Both the position numbers and the translations under genes were made by a program. This document shows, piece after piece, positions 41,812 through 50,881 of a stretch of 64,000 nt of DNA (positions within the stretch are counted from its first letter, which is position 1; every line of letters begins with the position of its first letter). The stretch is from positions 25,767-89,766 of the forward strand of contig JBFWUT010000006.1 in assembly GCA_050247135.1 (NCBI GenBank), in the 5' to 3' direction. This stretch comes from Berkiella sp050247135. GTDB lineage: Bacteria > Pseudomonadota > Gammaproteobacteria > Berkiellales > Berkiellaceae. The notes under the pieces were generated by a model. That model did not search any database. It had not been told where the DNA came from and worked only from the letters and a program-made list of their open reading frames with translations.

Positions 41812-43653
41812 GTGCGCCAAGGTCCCATTAATCAAAACGTTACCATTGAAGCCATTTCCTGGAATATGGGCAACCAAACTGCAAGCAACAAAGTTGTAGA
41901 CGAATTTGCAGCAGTGCTCCATCAGAATGGTTTACCTGATGTGCTCGCTATAAGCACACAAGAAGAAGGAGCCAGCCCAGGCTATTGCTTGCATGAAAAG
42001 CTGTTGACACATTTAAACCAAGGCTTACCAAAAGGTAAGAAATATAAACTTGTCAAAGTGGAGTCTCATATCACCTTGGCGGGCTCACAAATATTCAACA
42101 AAGCACTCCAGCTTTCCTTAACAGGCGACAACCGTTGTTGTACCGCCGTTCTTGTTAAAGAACCTTGTGAAATGAGAAAAGTGAAAACCCAAGTTGATTA
42201 TGCAGATAATAAACGTTTTAAATCAGTTATTTCTATTCAAGGCATCGTTCACAAGGGCAAAAATACTTTGCCTATTACCGTGGCTGGCGGTCACTTTCAC
42301 GCCGACTCTGAAGCAAAAAGAAGAAAATTATCTAATCATTTTCTCAAAAGCCAAAGAATGAAATCTGGTTCAAAATCTTATGACGAAATATGCAAAGAAG
42401 CTATTCAATTTCGTGTTATCATGGGCGATTTTAATGAAAGGCGCTATTTAAACCAAGATAAATCGACATCAGATAAATCCAGTGAAACCAACTTGCATCG
42501 TTTTGGGTTTGATATGTCATTAGCTCCCACTCAAAAATTTACCCATACCACTAATTCTCAATCAAAAACCGCTAAAGCCCTATCAGGAAAACAGCTACAA
42601 GGCACCTATGGTTATCATTTTGACTCCAATATGCAAGAAATCACCAACGATCCAGATAAGAAAAGACCTGAATTTGCGACGGAAGGGTACTTAGACAAAG
42701 CCAGCTACACCAGTGGTTGTCCTGTGACAAGAGGCCACTATGGCATGGATCTTAACCCTGAACATTTTAAGAAAAACAAGAAAGGAAAATGGTTATACCA
42801 TGGTTCAGATCACTTGCCTGTTATGGCATCTTTTCAAGTAACCCCACCTTCCAGTGTCAGTAAAACAACGATAGCTAAGCGCTATCTTAACCAACGAATG
42901 CCTGACTTTCACGGTGAAATCGATGATCTGACCTATTTAATTGAAAATTGTACAGATTTGCCTTCATTAAGACTCTATGCGAAGCGCTTCATGAGTTACA
43001 ATCCCGTACTAACTGATAATACATTGGGATCAAGCAAAGCGCTAAACCAAATACTGCAACAAATGTCAGGCGCATCAATGCAAAGTACCGACGAAAAATC
43101 TTACCACGCTATCATGAGTGGACTCATAGCTAAACGCGACGCCAAAATAATCATGCAAGAATGGGTCGAAGATATTAAGAATAGACCAATCTCTCCTGCC
43201 AAGCTAACCGAACTATTCAACATGGTGACCCAAGCTAATGTTCTAAAAAATGAATTACCACGCATTATGGCATTTAGTGAGAAAAAGCTACTCACTAATG
43301 AAAAGGCTGAATTTAAAAGATTATTCAATAATTACATCGACATGATTTATGCCAATATCTTACGACCAAGATTTAATTTTGATGTCAGCCTCTCTCCACA
43401 AGCAACTGAATTCAATCAATATCTGGTTAAACATCACAAATCATTAAAGGAATTTACCAAACTTTTTCATCTAACTAATGCGATGGTTTCAAGAAGCAAC
43501 AATACTAAAGCTCCAGAGCCAAAAAGAAAAAGCATTATCACCCTACAAAAAATCCTTCAAAGCAAAAAGTTCGATGGTTTTCGTGAGGAGTTAACCAAAA
43601 TGGTGACCAATCGCTCCGCAAAAAACAATCCTTCACATAAAAACAAACGCTAA
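41812..43653 (+). CDS. Endonuclease/exonuclease/phosphatase-family protein (inositol-polyphosphate 5-phosphatase-like)
   Basis: This 613-aa protein has an N-terminal ~330 residues with an EEP fold: the metal-site Asn in ISWNMGN, Glu in STQEEG, the catalytic core FRVIMGDFNERRYL (GDFN) and the terminal HGSDHLPVMASF (SDH). This order and wording resemble inositol-polyphosphate 5-phosphatases more than nucleases, but the PAWCDR block is not clear. The C-terminal ~280 residues are helical and unrecognised, ending in a basic KNNPSHKNKR tail. There is no signal peptide. GTG 41812 follows AGAGG. A host phosphoinositide-directed effector is plausible but unproven. Confidence 0.75.
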   Translation: MRQGPINQNVTIEAISWNMGNQTASNKVVDEFAAVLHQNGLPDVLAISTQEEGASPGYCLHEKLLTHLNQGLPKGKKYKLVKVESHITLAGSQIFNKALQLSLTGDNRCCTAVLVKEPCEMRKVKTQVDYADNKRFKSVISIQGIVHKGKNTLPITVAGGHFHADSEAKRRKLSNHFLKSQRMKSGSKSYDEICKEAIQFRVIMGDFNERRYLNQDKSTSDKSSETNLHRFGFDMSLAPTQKFTHTTNSQSKTAKALSGKQLQGTYGYHFDSNMQEITNDPDKKRPEFATEGYLDKASYTSGCPVTRGHYGMDLNPEHFKKNKKGKWLYHGSDHLPVMASFQVTPPSSVSKTTIAKRYLNQRMPDFHGEIDDLTYLIENCTDLPSLRLYAKRFMSYNPVLTDNTLGSSKALNQILQQMSGASMQSTDEKSYHAIMSGLIAKRDAKIIMQEWVEDIKNRPISPAKLTELFNMVTQANVLKNELPRIMAFSEKKLLTNEKAEFKRLFNNYIDMIYANILRPRFNFDVSLSPQATEFNQYLVKHHKSLKEFTKLFHLTNAMVSRSNNTKAPEPKRKSIITLQKILQSKKFDGFREELTKMVTNRSAKNNPSHKNKR

Positions 43654-43658
43654 CTATT

Positions 43659-44960
43659 TTATTTTCTATCTAAAATCCAAACGCCTTCCCAAGAATCCGG
43701 TGGAGGATTTAATACAAAATTCTCAATTCGCTCCAGGAAGATTTTGCAAGTTTTATCTGTTGGCACAATACTCAACGCTTGTGTAAATTTCTTTTTGGCT
43801 AAGCCCCAATCTCGTTCACGATAAGCAGCAAGTCCTGCTGCATTGAGATCGAGAAATTTTTTTGTCTTAGACGTCAACATGTTCGAAGCATCCATAAGCT
43901 CATAAATCGTATTGTGTGTTTCTTTACCTTTGACTCTAACGGTATCGATTTCACGATAAACAAAATCATCACCCGCTGTTTTAACCACTTCTTCTGTCAG
44001 CAATATGGTGGAACCGTATACTTTATTGGCGCCAACTAATCGAGCTGCTAGATTCACAATATTTCCCATAACGGTAAAGTTTTTATGCTCCTCTGAGCCC
44101 ACATTTGCAACAATAAGTTCTCCCGTTGCAATCCCAATGCTAATATTGATGTTTAATTTTTTACACTCCGGAATTGATTTAATTTCTTTATTAAGTTCAT
44201 AAAGACTTTTAACTTGATCAAGAGCAGTATGACAACCACCAATGGCATGTTTACTATCCGGCGTAAAAGGAAATCCCCAAAACGACATAATGGAATCACC
44301 AATAAATTTATCAATAACACCATCATTTTTATTTACCGAACGAGACATTTTTGAAAAAAATAAATTCATCAGTTTTTCCATCGCAGCAGGTTTGAGGGTC
44401 TCACAGAGTGTTGTGAAATTGTTCATATCACAGAAACTCACCGTCATCACCTGACGACTGGCTTTCATTAAATCATCTTCAGAATATTCTAATAAGCGAC
44501 TTGCTATGTGGGGGTCAATATATAGACCAAACAAGTTTTGCACGTGTTCTAAACGTTGTCTTTGTGTGATATCACTAATGACTATTATCATGCCAATTTT
44601 AACATTGACATCATCTTTATCAATAAATAAGGCTGTTGAGCTTACTAATAAGTTTTTACAAGAACCATTAGAATAATAGTTGACATCTTTATGGTGAGTG
44701 ATTGCTGATTCAAAAATGGCACTTAATATTGCATCATTCAGTTCGTCATTGCGAGGATCTTGCAAGAAGCTTGAAAATATTTTTGTAAAATGCTCACCAA
44801 TATAATTTTTTTCACTTATCATAAATATATTGGCTGCTGCAGCATTGAGTGTGATAATTTTTCCACTTAAGTCAATAGCCAACACACCATCTTGCATGTT
44901 TTGCAAGACGTTCTTGTAAATTAAAGTTGACTCTACATCACCATACTCTTTTTCAGTCAT
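43659..44960 (-). CDS. PAS-domain class III nucleotidyl cyclase
   Basis: This 433-aa protein has a PAS domain (~15-130; VLAIDLSGKIITLNAAAANI, IVISDITQRQRLE) followed by a class III adenylate/guanylate cyclase domain (~175-365). Metal-binding Asp residues appear in VSFCDMNNFTTLCE and DKFIGDSIMSFWG, with the further blocks ISIGIATGELIVANVG, then VMGNIVNLAARL. The C-terminal ~60 residues resemble a short TPR unit (AAYRERDWGLAKKKFTQAL) and a Trp-rich end (DSWEGVWILD). It makes cAMP or cGMP in response to an unknown PAS signal. It overlaps the MBL hydrolase gene upstream by 8 bp. Confidence 0.92.
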   Translation of the reverse strand: MTEKEYGDVESTLIYKNVLQNMQDGVLAIDLSGKIITLNAAAANIFMISEKNYIGEHFTKIFSSFLQDPRNDELNDAILSAIFESAITHHKDVNYYSNGSCKNLLVSSTALFIDKDDVNVKIGMIIVISDITQRQRLEHVQNLFGLYIDPHIASRLLEYSEDDLMKASRQVMTVSFCDMNNFTTLCETLKPAAMEKLMNLFFSKMSRSVNKNDGVIDKFIGDSIMSFWGFPFTPDSKHAIGGCHTALDQVKSLYELNKEIKSIPECKKLNINISIGIATGELIVANVGSEEHKNFTVMGNIVNLAARLVGANKVYGSTILLTEEVVKTAGDDFVYREIDTVRVKGKETHNTIYELMDASNMLTSKTKKFLDLNAAGLAAYRERDWGLAKKKFTQALSIVPTDKTCKIFLERIENFVLNPPPDSWEGVWILDRK

Positions 44961-45840
44961 TATCTTTCCCGATTATGATTTTATCGCCTTCACTAGGCAC
45001 TAAACAAATCGTTTGTGATGCTCTTTCTTTTAGTAATTTTGATGCTGCATTTAATTTCTCATCAATTTCCTGATCTTTTTGCAGCGGATGATGATGGAAT
45101 AAGCACAAACGTTTAACTTTAGCTTTGTCAGCAACATCGACAACTTGGCTAATACAAGCATGTCCCCAGCCCATTTTTTGCTGATATTCTTCATCGGTAT
45201 AGGTGCAATCAATCACTAATACATCCGCTTGATAAATAAATTGGATCAGCTTATCAAGGTACTGTTGACTAAATTGAGCAGAGCCTTTCAGCGGTAATTC
45301 ATTATCTGTTACATAACAAAATACACGCTCAGCATACTGAATGCGGTAACCAAGACAGATCCCTGGATGATTCAGCATCATTGTTTGTATATGAACATCA
45401 TCAAAGTGATAAGATCCTTCCGTTAATTGACGAAAACTCAATGTCGATTTCATTTCCTTCATTGTCACTGGAAAATGCACGAGGTCCATTTGACCTAATA
45501 TCAACTCTTCAACAGTTGTGTTATCTTTGCAGCCTGCTAAGATTTCAAACTCATTATTCTCTACATACAAGGGACCAAAATAAGGTAGCGCATTGATATG
45601 ATCCCAATGCGGATGTGAGATAAATATTTTACCTTTAATGGGCTTTTGTCTTGTGTCTCCTAAAGATTCAGATAATTTGCGAATACCACTACCGGCATCA
45701 AAAATAAGCAAAGGCTTACTGGGAATATCAACCGTGACGCAATTAGTATTGCCGCCATAACGCAGCGTTTCTTTACCTGGGACAGGCAAATTCCCTCTAA
45801 CTCCCCAAAATTGAATCATCATTTGTTGATTTGGCATCAT
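44953..45840 (-). CDS. Metallo-beta-lactamase-fold hydrolase
   Basis: This 295-aa MBL-fold enzyme has IFDAGSGIRKL and the H-x-H-x-D-H motif in ISHPHWDHINAL, with further metal ligands in LNHPGICLGYR, LVIDCTYTDEEY and CLFHHHPL. The family includes RNase Z-like and cyclic-nucleotide phosphodiesterase-like members. Its overlap with the cyclase suggests hydrolysis of the cyclic nucleotide or a related signal, but this is inference from context. The start ATG 45840 (MMPNQQMMIQFWG) may be one codon in. Confidence 0.88.
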   Translation of the reverse strand: MMPNQQMMIQFWGVRGNLPVPGKETLRYGGNTNCVTVDIPSKPLLIFDAGSGIRKLSESLGDTRQKPIKGKIFISHPHWDHINALPYFGPLYVENNEFEILAGCKDNTTVEELILGQMDLVHFPVTMKEMKSTLSFRQLTEGSYHFDDVHIQTMMLNHPGICLGYRIQYAERVFCYVTDNELPLKGSAQFSQQYLDKLIQFIYQADVLVIDCTYTDEEYQQKMGWGHACISQVVDVADKAKVKRLCLFHHHPLQKDQEIDEKLNAASKLLKERASQTICLVPSEGDKIIIGKDND

Positions 45841-45963
45841 TAGCGTTGCTTACTATGAAAGAGCTCACCTTATCTTATCGGCCATTGTTGCCATTTGCTT
45901 GGTTGCTATCTAAATAGTTAGTTGTGCTTTTAATCAGTCGTGATTGTGAAATCAACCCCCCGG

Positions 45964-45993
45964 TTGTTGGCTAAACTTATAAATAGCTATATT
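45964..45993 (+). promoter_or_regulatory. Candidate sigma70 promoter for bdhA-patatin operon
   Basis: TTGTTG (45964-45969) and TATATT (45988-45993), 18 bp apart, lie 20 bp before the bdhA start. No other obvious -35/-10 pair is seen in this intergenic region. It is a sequence match only. Confidence 0.45.
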
Positions 45994-46012
45994 ACTATCC
46001 TTGAGGGTTATC

Positions 46013-46798
46013 ATGTCACTGAAATCAAAGTCTGCCGTTATTACTGGCTCAACCAGCGGTATTGGTTTAGGGATAGCCGAAGCCCTCGCGAAAGAAGGCG
46101 TCAACATCGTTCTCAATGGCTTTGGAGAACGTGGTGAAATCGAGAATGAACGGTTGAAAATTGAAGAGAAATATCAAGTAAAAGCTCTCTATATTCAAGC
46201 AGACATGTCGCAACCGGAACAAATTCGCAACATGATTGCCAAAGCTGAAGATGCCTTTGGTAGTGTTGATATTATGGTTAACAATGCCGGTATTCAGCAT
46301 GTACAGCCTATCGATGAATTTCCAGAAGAAAAATGGAATGCGATTATTGCCATTAATTTATCATCTAATTTCCATGCTATAAAAGCCTGTGTTCCTGGCA
46401 TGAAGAAAAAAGGCTGGGGACGCATTATCAATGTTTCATCTGTGCATGGCGTTATCGCCTCCCCCTATAAATCTGCTTATATCTCTGCTAAACACGGGGT
46501 GGTTGGTTTAACCAAAGCAGTAGCCTTAGATCTTGCCACCTTCGGTATTACCGCAAATGCCCTTTGTCCTGGGTATGTGGATACGCCTTTAGTGAGAAAA
46601 CAGATCCCGGATCAAGCAAAAGCAAACCACATTTCAGAAAGCGAGGTGATTGAAAAGGTTATTCTCAAAGATCATTTTATCAAAGACTTTGTTCAAGTTA
46701 GTGATCTTGGGGCTATCACTGTCTTTTTGTGCAGCGATGCGGCAAAAATGATCACAGGACAAGCTTTATGCATCGATGGCGGGTGGACAGCACATTGA
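46013..46798 (+). CDS. bdhA: 3-hydroxybutyrate dehydrogenase
   Basis: This ~261-aa SDR oxidises D-3-hydroxybutyrate to acetoacetate. It has the cofactor loop VITGSTSGIGLGIAEALAKE, DIMVNNAGIQHV, the catalytic Ser of NVSSVHGV and the Tyr/Lys of KSAYISAKHGVVGLTK, followed by ALCPGYVDTPLV, all as in characterised BDHs. ATG 46013 has GAGGG five bases upstream. The patatin gene follows after 6 bp, as in the Legionella pneumophila bdhA-patD operon, so the pair links poly-3-hydroxybutyrate turnover with a phospholipase. Confidence 0.93.
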   Translation: MSLKSKSAVITGSTSGIGLGIAEALAKEGVNIVLNGFGERGEIENERLKIEEKYQVKALYIQADMSQPEQIRNMIAKAEDAFGSVDIMVNNAGIQHVQPIDEFPEEKWNAIIAINLSSNFHAIKACVPGMKKKGWGRIINVSSVHGVIASPYKSAYISAKHGVVGLTKAVALDLATFGITANALCPGYVDTPLVRKQIPDQAKANHISESEVIEKVILKDHFIKDFVQVSDLGAITVFLCSDAAKMITGQALCIDGGWTAH

Positions 46799-46804
46799 AG
46801 CAAT

Positions 46805-47845
46805 ATGAATAAAGAGAATCGCAAAACAATTAATTTAGCGCTACAAGGCGGAGGAGCCCACGGTGCCTTTTGCTGGGGAGTTTTAGATTATCTGTTGCAA
46901 GATGGTCGACTGCAATTTGAGGGCGTGAGTGCCACCAGTGCTGGAGCTGCCAATGCAGTCGTCTTAGCACAAGGGTTGCTCAACGGCAGCAATGAGGAAG
47001 CTCGAAAAGTATTGCATGATTTCTGGGAAAGTATCAGTGTGGCTGGTATACCTTATAGTAGTTTTAAACTATTTCCGAATACTAATTTGACAGGCGCCAC
47101 TGTATTTGACAAGTTCAGTTTAGATAATTCACTTTTATATTATACCTTTGATACTCTCACTAAAGTTATGTCGCCTTATCAATTTAATCCTCTTAATATC
47201 AATCCTTTACGTAGCATTTTAGAAAAAAAGGTAAATTTTAAAGATATTAGGGACAAATCAAAGCTACAGCTATTTTTGTGTGCCACCAATATCGAAACGT
47301 GTAAAATACGTATTTTTACTAGCAAAGATGTTAGCGTTGAATCAGTCTTAGCATCAGCCTGCTTACCCTATCTCTTTCAAGCAGTAGAAGTCCAAGGGGA
47401 ATATTTTTGGGATGGCGGCTTTATAGGTAACCCACCTATTTTTCCCATTATCTATAGTTGCCAATCTCAGGATGTGGTGATTGTGCACATCAATCCCATT
47501 AACCGCAAAGGTGTGCCAAAAAACGTCACCGAAATTTTAAATCGCGTGAATGAAATCAGTTTTAACTCTTCTTTAATGCGAGAAATGAGAGCCATTTCGT
47601 TTGTTTCAAAATTAATTGATAATAAAACTATCGCTGAAGGTAAAATGAAAAAAATGTTCATTCATTCTATTCGTTCAGATGAGGAAATGGTAACGCATAG
47701 TGTTTCAAGCAAAATGAATACTGAATGGAATTTTTTAACCTACTTACGAGATAAAGGTCGAGAAGTGGCGCAAATATGGCTCGAAGAAAACTACGACAAT
47801 ATTGGCAAATCATCATCCGTTGATTTAGACAAAGAGTTTTTATAA
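46805..47845 (+). CDS. Patatin-like phospholipase
   Basis: This 346-aa patatin-like lipid acyl hydrolase has the oxyanion loop NLALQGGGAHGAFCWGVLD and the nucleophile Ser of GVSATSAGAANAVV (A-T-S-A-G, so the usual first Gly of G-x-S-x-G is Ala). The dyad Asp is in FWDGGFIGNPPI. The C-terminal ~80 residues are helical. There is no signal peptide. In Legionella pneumophila the corresponding patD is co-transcribed with bdhA and contributes to infection of amoebae (established for that species). It is therefore the likely orthologue, but I have not compared sequences. Confidence 0.9.
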   Translation: MNKENRKTINLALQGGGAHGAFCWGVLDYLLQDGRLQFEGVSATSAGAANAVVLAQGLLNGSNEEARKVLHDFWESISVAGIPYSSFKLFPNTNLTGATVFDKFSLDNSLLYYTFDTLTKVMSPYQFNPLNINPLRSILEKKVNFKDIRDKSKLQLFLCATNIETCKIRIFTSKDVSVESVLASACLPYLFQAVEVQGEYFWDGGFIGNPPIFPIIYSCQSQDVVIVHINPINRKGVPKNVTEILNRVNEISFNSSLMREMRAISFVSKLIDNKTIAEGKMKKMFIHSIRSDEEMVTHSVSSKMNTEWNFLTYLRDKGREVAQIWLEENYDNIGKSSSVDLDKEFL

Positions 47846-48056
47846 TGAGTGAACCGATTAACAATGAATTTTAGATGACCGTTCCTCATTCGATAATAAC
47901 CCATCCAAATGGGCCTATCGATTTTATTAATCAAAAATACTTCCTATTTACAAGACATTACAAAAAATCCTGAACGTAAGTATTGATATCTTAGCGATCT
48001 GGGGCTAGAATAGCTTCAAAATTAATCTATCAAACTTAATTCGTTTGGGAATTGCT

Positions 48057-49517
48057 ATGCTTTCGTCGATGACTGGCACCAAACCTATCAATCGCTTTCT
48101 TGTGCACCTTGACCAAATATTGGGTGAGGGCGCTGAAGGCCGTGTTGTCAAAGCAGCAAGCCTCAATGATGGTTTGGTTGCCTGCAAAATAGTGAAGCAC
48201 TACACCTGTGAATCAATCTCAACGTTAAAGCCAGAATCGATCAATGTTGAAAGAGAACGACGAAATCTTCAACTCGTTGGCATGCTTAAAGATCAATACA
48301 CTGAAGTTCAAGAAGACTCCGTCACGAATTATACGTTTATGACTTTTCATGAAGGGATCCCCTTACTTCAACACCTTTATGAGATCGAAACGGTCAATGA
48401 CACACCCAATCCTCACAAAAAGTATGTCGCCAAACGTGAACACAAACTGTCACATATCCTTGATTTGGCAATCAATATTATTGAAATCATGCTTGAGGCT
48501 CATGATAAAGGTTTAGTACTGCGTGATTTAAAATTAGATAATTTCATTATCAACAAAGCTCAAAATTCGAACAACTTCTCACTAGTCTTTGTTGATTATG
48601 GTTCCGCTTTAACGTTTGAGGAAGCGATTAAAAATAGAACATTAGATGGCACTACTAACGGCTATGTCGCTCCCGAACTAGATGTATCGCATAAAAAGGA
48701 CATGCCACCTTATACTATTATGCAAGATTATTATGCCCTTGGAGTTGCCATTGCCGAGCTGTTGACCAAAGAAAATTTCCAAGAAAAATTGCTTGCAGCA
48801 ACAAAACAATCACAACATCATAATTTAACTGCCAAAGATATTAAAGGATTATTACCCGATGTTTTACAAGAAGAATCTTTAGCTTCTCATCGGAAAAAAT
48901 CCTCTCTTTCAACCGAATCATCTTGCCGAAACTCTCCTAGGTTGAATAACATTAAAAAAGCAGTTCACCAAGACCTTGAAAACAAAGTCAGAGTTCACTT
49001 AACTGAGCTCATATACAAATTGCTGGCACCTATTCGCCATGAAATTCAAATAACTCCCAGTTCAAGCCCTGTCCGGATAGTCGCTAATCACAATTATATC
49101 GAATGGCGTCCAACTGAGGAAGAACTCCGAATTCAGCTGGCTTTTCTCAAACAATTTGCTCATTCTTTTTTAGAGTTGAAAACAAGACAGGATGACGACA
49201 ACGACTTTGCGGTAGTTCAATCGCAAAGCAGTTCAACTTGCACTCAATCTTCTGACTCCCATCAACAAATTGGTTTAATTGAATCATTAAGTACACTGCT
49301 TTCTGATTTATCACTATCTGGTACAATAATTGAAGAGCACAATTTAAAGCCAGGCCAAAAAGCGCGTCTTTTCATTTGTAAGCAACATTTAGAAGCAGCC
49401 AGAGCACAACCCTTTGAAGCTCAACTGCATTTAGAAGGCGTTTATAAGTTATTGGAACAGGATCCTTCGTTCAATTCTCTTTTAGAAAGATTGACTAAAA
49501 TTACGCCAGTGAAATAA
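48057..49517 (+). CDS. Eukaryotic-like protein kinase-family protein
   Basis: This ~486-aa protein has a kinase fold. Visible elements are the glycine-rich loop ILGEGAEGRVVKA, VAIK-type Lys in LVACKIVKH, the catalytic loop GLVLRDLKLDNFIIN (LRD in place of HRD; Asp and Asn kept), the DFG equivalent FVDYGSAL (DYG) and APE in GYVAPELDVS. TIMQDYYALGVAIAELL matches the F-helix. Kinase residues 20-260 are followed by a long helical C-terminus with a Ser-rich, Ser-Pro patch (SSCRNSPRLNN) and an ITPSSSPVR site. It resembles LegK-type kinase effectors. ATG 48057 is preferred to TTG 48045. Confidence 0.85.
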   Translation: MLSSMTGTKPINRFLVHLDQILGEGAEGRVVKAASLNDGLVACKIVKHYTCESISTLKPESINVERERRNLQLVGMLKDQYTEVQEDSVTNYTFMTFHEGIPLLQHLYEIETVNDTPNPHKKYVAKREHKLSHILDLAINIIEIMLEAHDKGLVLRDLKLDNFIINKAQNSNNFSLVFVDYGSALTFEEAIKNRTLDGTTNGYVAPELDVSHKKDMPPYTIMQDYYALGVAIAELLTKENFQEKLLAATKQSQHHNLTAKDIKGLLPDVLQEESLASHRKKSSLSTESSCRNSPRLNNIKKAVHQDLENKVRVHLTELIYKLLAPIRHEIQITPSSSPVRIVANHNYIEWRPTEEELRIQLAFLKQFAHSFLELKTRQDDDNDFAVVQSQSSSTCTQSSDSHQQIGLIESLSTLLSDLSLSGTIIEEHNLKPGQKARLFICKQHLEAARAQPFEAQLHLEGVYKLLEQDPSFNSLLERLTKITPVK

Positions 49518-49553
49518 ACTGTCAATCGTTTTCAAAAATAAGAAGACCATCCA

Positions 49554-50858
49554 ATGTTTATCCGTCATGTAAAGGTTTGGGATAAATGCAATAAAGTATT
49601 TGATCTTAAAAGCATGCTCATTACGTCAAGTGGCCAATTGGAGATAATATCACCAGAGCAACAGCCTCCAACTGACGAAGAATATCTTGATCTGGATGGC
49701 AAATTTACGTTGTTGCCAGGCTTATTAGACACACATGTTCACGGGTTTGGCGGATTTGATTTTTCTTGTATCCATGATACACCTGAAGCACTTCCTATTA
49801 TTTTAGACGCTCTAGCAAAAAGTGGACTCTCTTTTGCCATGGCTACTTTTGTCAGCTTACCTATCCCTACACTAAAGCAATGTTTAAAAGTATTAGATGC
49901 CTATGTTAACAAAGAAAGTGAAAACCCCACACTAGGCCGCACCCAAGTAGTCGGAGTTCATTTGGAAGGTCCTTTTATTAGCAAAACTTGCAATGGTGCT
50001 CACGATGCTAACGTGTTACAAAATTCCATTAGTTTGGCACAATTTAAAGATATTATCGCCAGCGCTCCCCATATTAAAGAATGGAAGATGACATTGTCTC
50101 CTGATTTAGTAGGCGCCATGGACTTTATCAAGCAGATTAAATCACTGCAAGCTGATGGCATTTCTGTCAAAATATTTTTGGGCCATACAAACCCCAAAAC
50201 CGATATAATTGACCAAGCCGTTCGCTTGGGCGTTGCAGGCTTCACCCATCTAGGTAATGCCTGCCAAGAACCCTGTGCGCGTAATCCTGATCCCATATCC
50301 GAGGAACAACTCAGTAGCAATCTCGTTAAATGGGTAATGCAACACCCTGAAAATTGTCCTCCTGGTGTTGAACTCATTGTCGACGGCGTTCATTTATCTC
50401 ATTCTTTTTTCAAATTAATTAAAGCTAAAATCGGCAATCAAATAGTATTAGTCAGTGATGCATTAGGTGCATCTGGCTTAAAAGATGGTCAATACAAATT
50501 AGGCAGCGTGAAAGTTGTTAAGCAAAATAATGCATTTTATATTGATGATCCGCAAACTAAAACCCATAAAAAGCTCGCAGGCAGCGCTGCCTCATTAGCT
50601 CACTGTATAAAGACATTTTGCACATGGGCAGAAATGAGATCCCTTTACTCTGCCGCTATTGAAAACCCAAGAATATCGTCACTCTCAACCAATGCCATAG
50701 CCCAACTGGCTGATAACAACAATTTTGCTCTGATTTCAAATAGTGGAGATCTTGCATTGAGCTTGTGCCATGGGAAACTGACCGAACACATGCCTGAAAT
50801 AATGCAAATATACAAGCATAAAGAAGAAACAGCAGTCAGACGAAAGCTAAGATGCTAA
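49554..50858 (+). CDS. N-acetylglucosamine-6-phosphate deacetylase-like amidohydrolase
   Basis: This 434-aa amidohydrolase is of the NagA group. It has the metal-site DTHVHGFGGFDFS, GVHLEGPFI with the metal Glu, FLGHTN and GFTHLGNAC with metal His residues, VDGVHLS, and SDALGASGL with the catalytic Asp; SAASLAHCIKTF is also typical. NagA removes acetate from GlcNAc-6-P in amino-sugar use. THLFNAM is replaced by THLGNACQE, so substrate may differ. No nagB is nearby. It lies 36 bp downstream of the kinase gene on the same strand. Confidence 0.85.
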   Translation: MFIRHVKVWDKCNKVFDLKSMLITSSGQLEIISPEQQPPTDEEYLDLDGKFTLLPGLLDTHVHGFGGFDFSCIHDTPEALPIILDALAKSGLSFAMATFVSLPIPTLKQCLKVLDAYVNKESENPTLGRTQVVGVHLEGPFISKTCNGAHDANVLQNSISLAQFKDIIASAPHIKEWKMTLSPDLVGAMDFIKQIKSLQADGISVKIFLGHTNPKTDIIDQAVRLGVAGFTHLGNACQEPCARNPDPISEEQLSSNLVKWVMQHPENCPPGVELIVDGVHLSHSFFKLIKAKIGNQIVLVSDALGASGLKDGQYKLGSVKVVKQNNAFYIDDPQTKTHKKLAGSAASLAHCIKTFCTWAEMRSLYSAAIENPRISSLSTNAIAQLADNNNFALISNSGDLALSLCHGKLTEHMPEIMQIYKHKEETAVRRKLRC

Positions 50859-50881
50859 TGCTTCAATAATGAAATGGTAAG

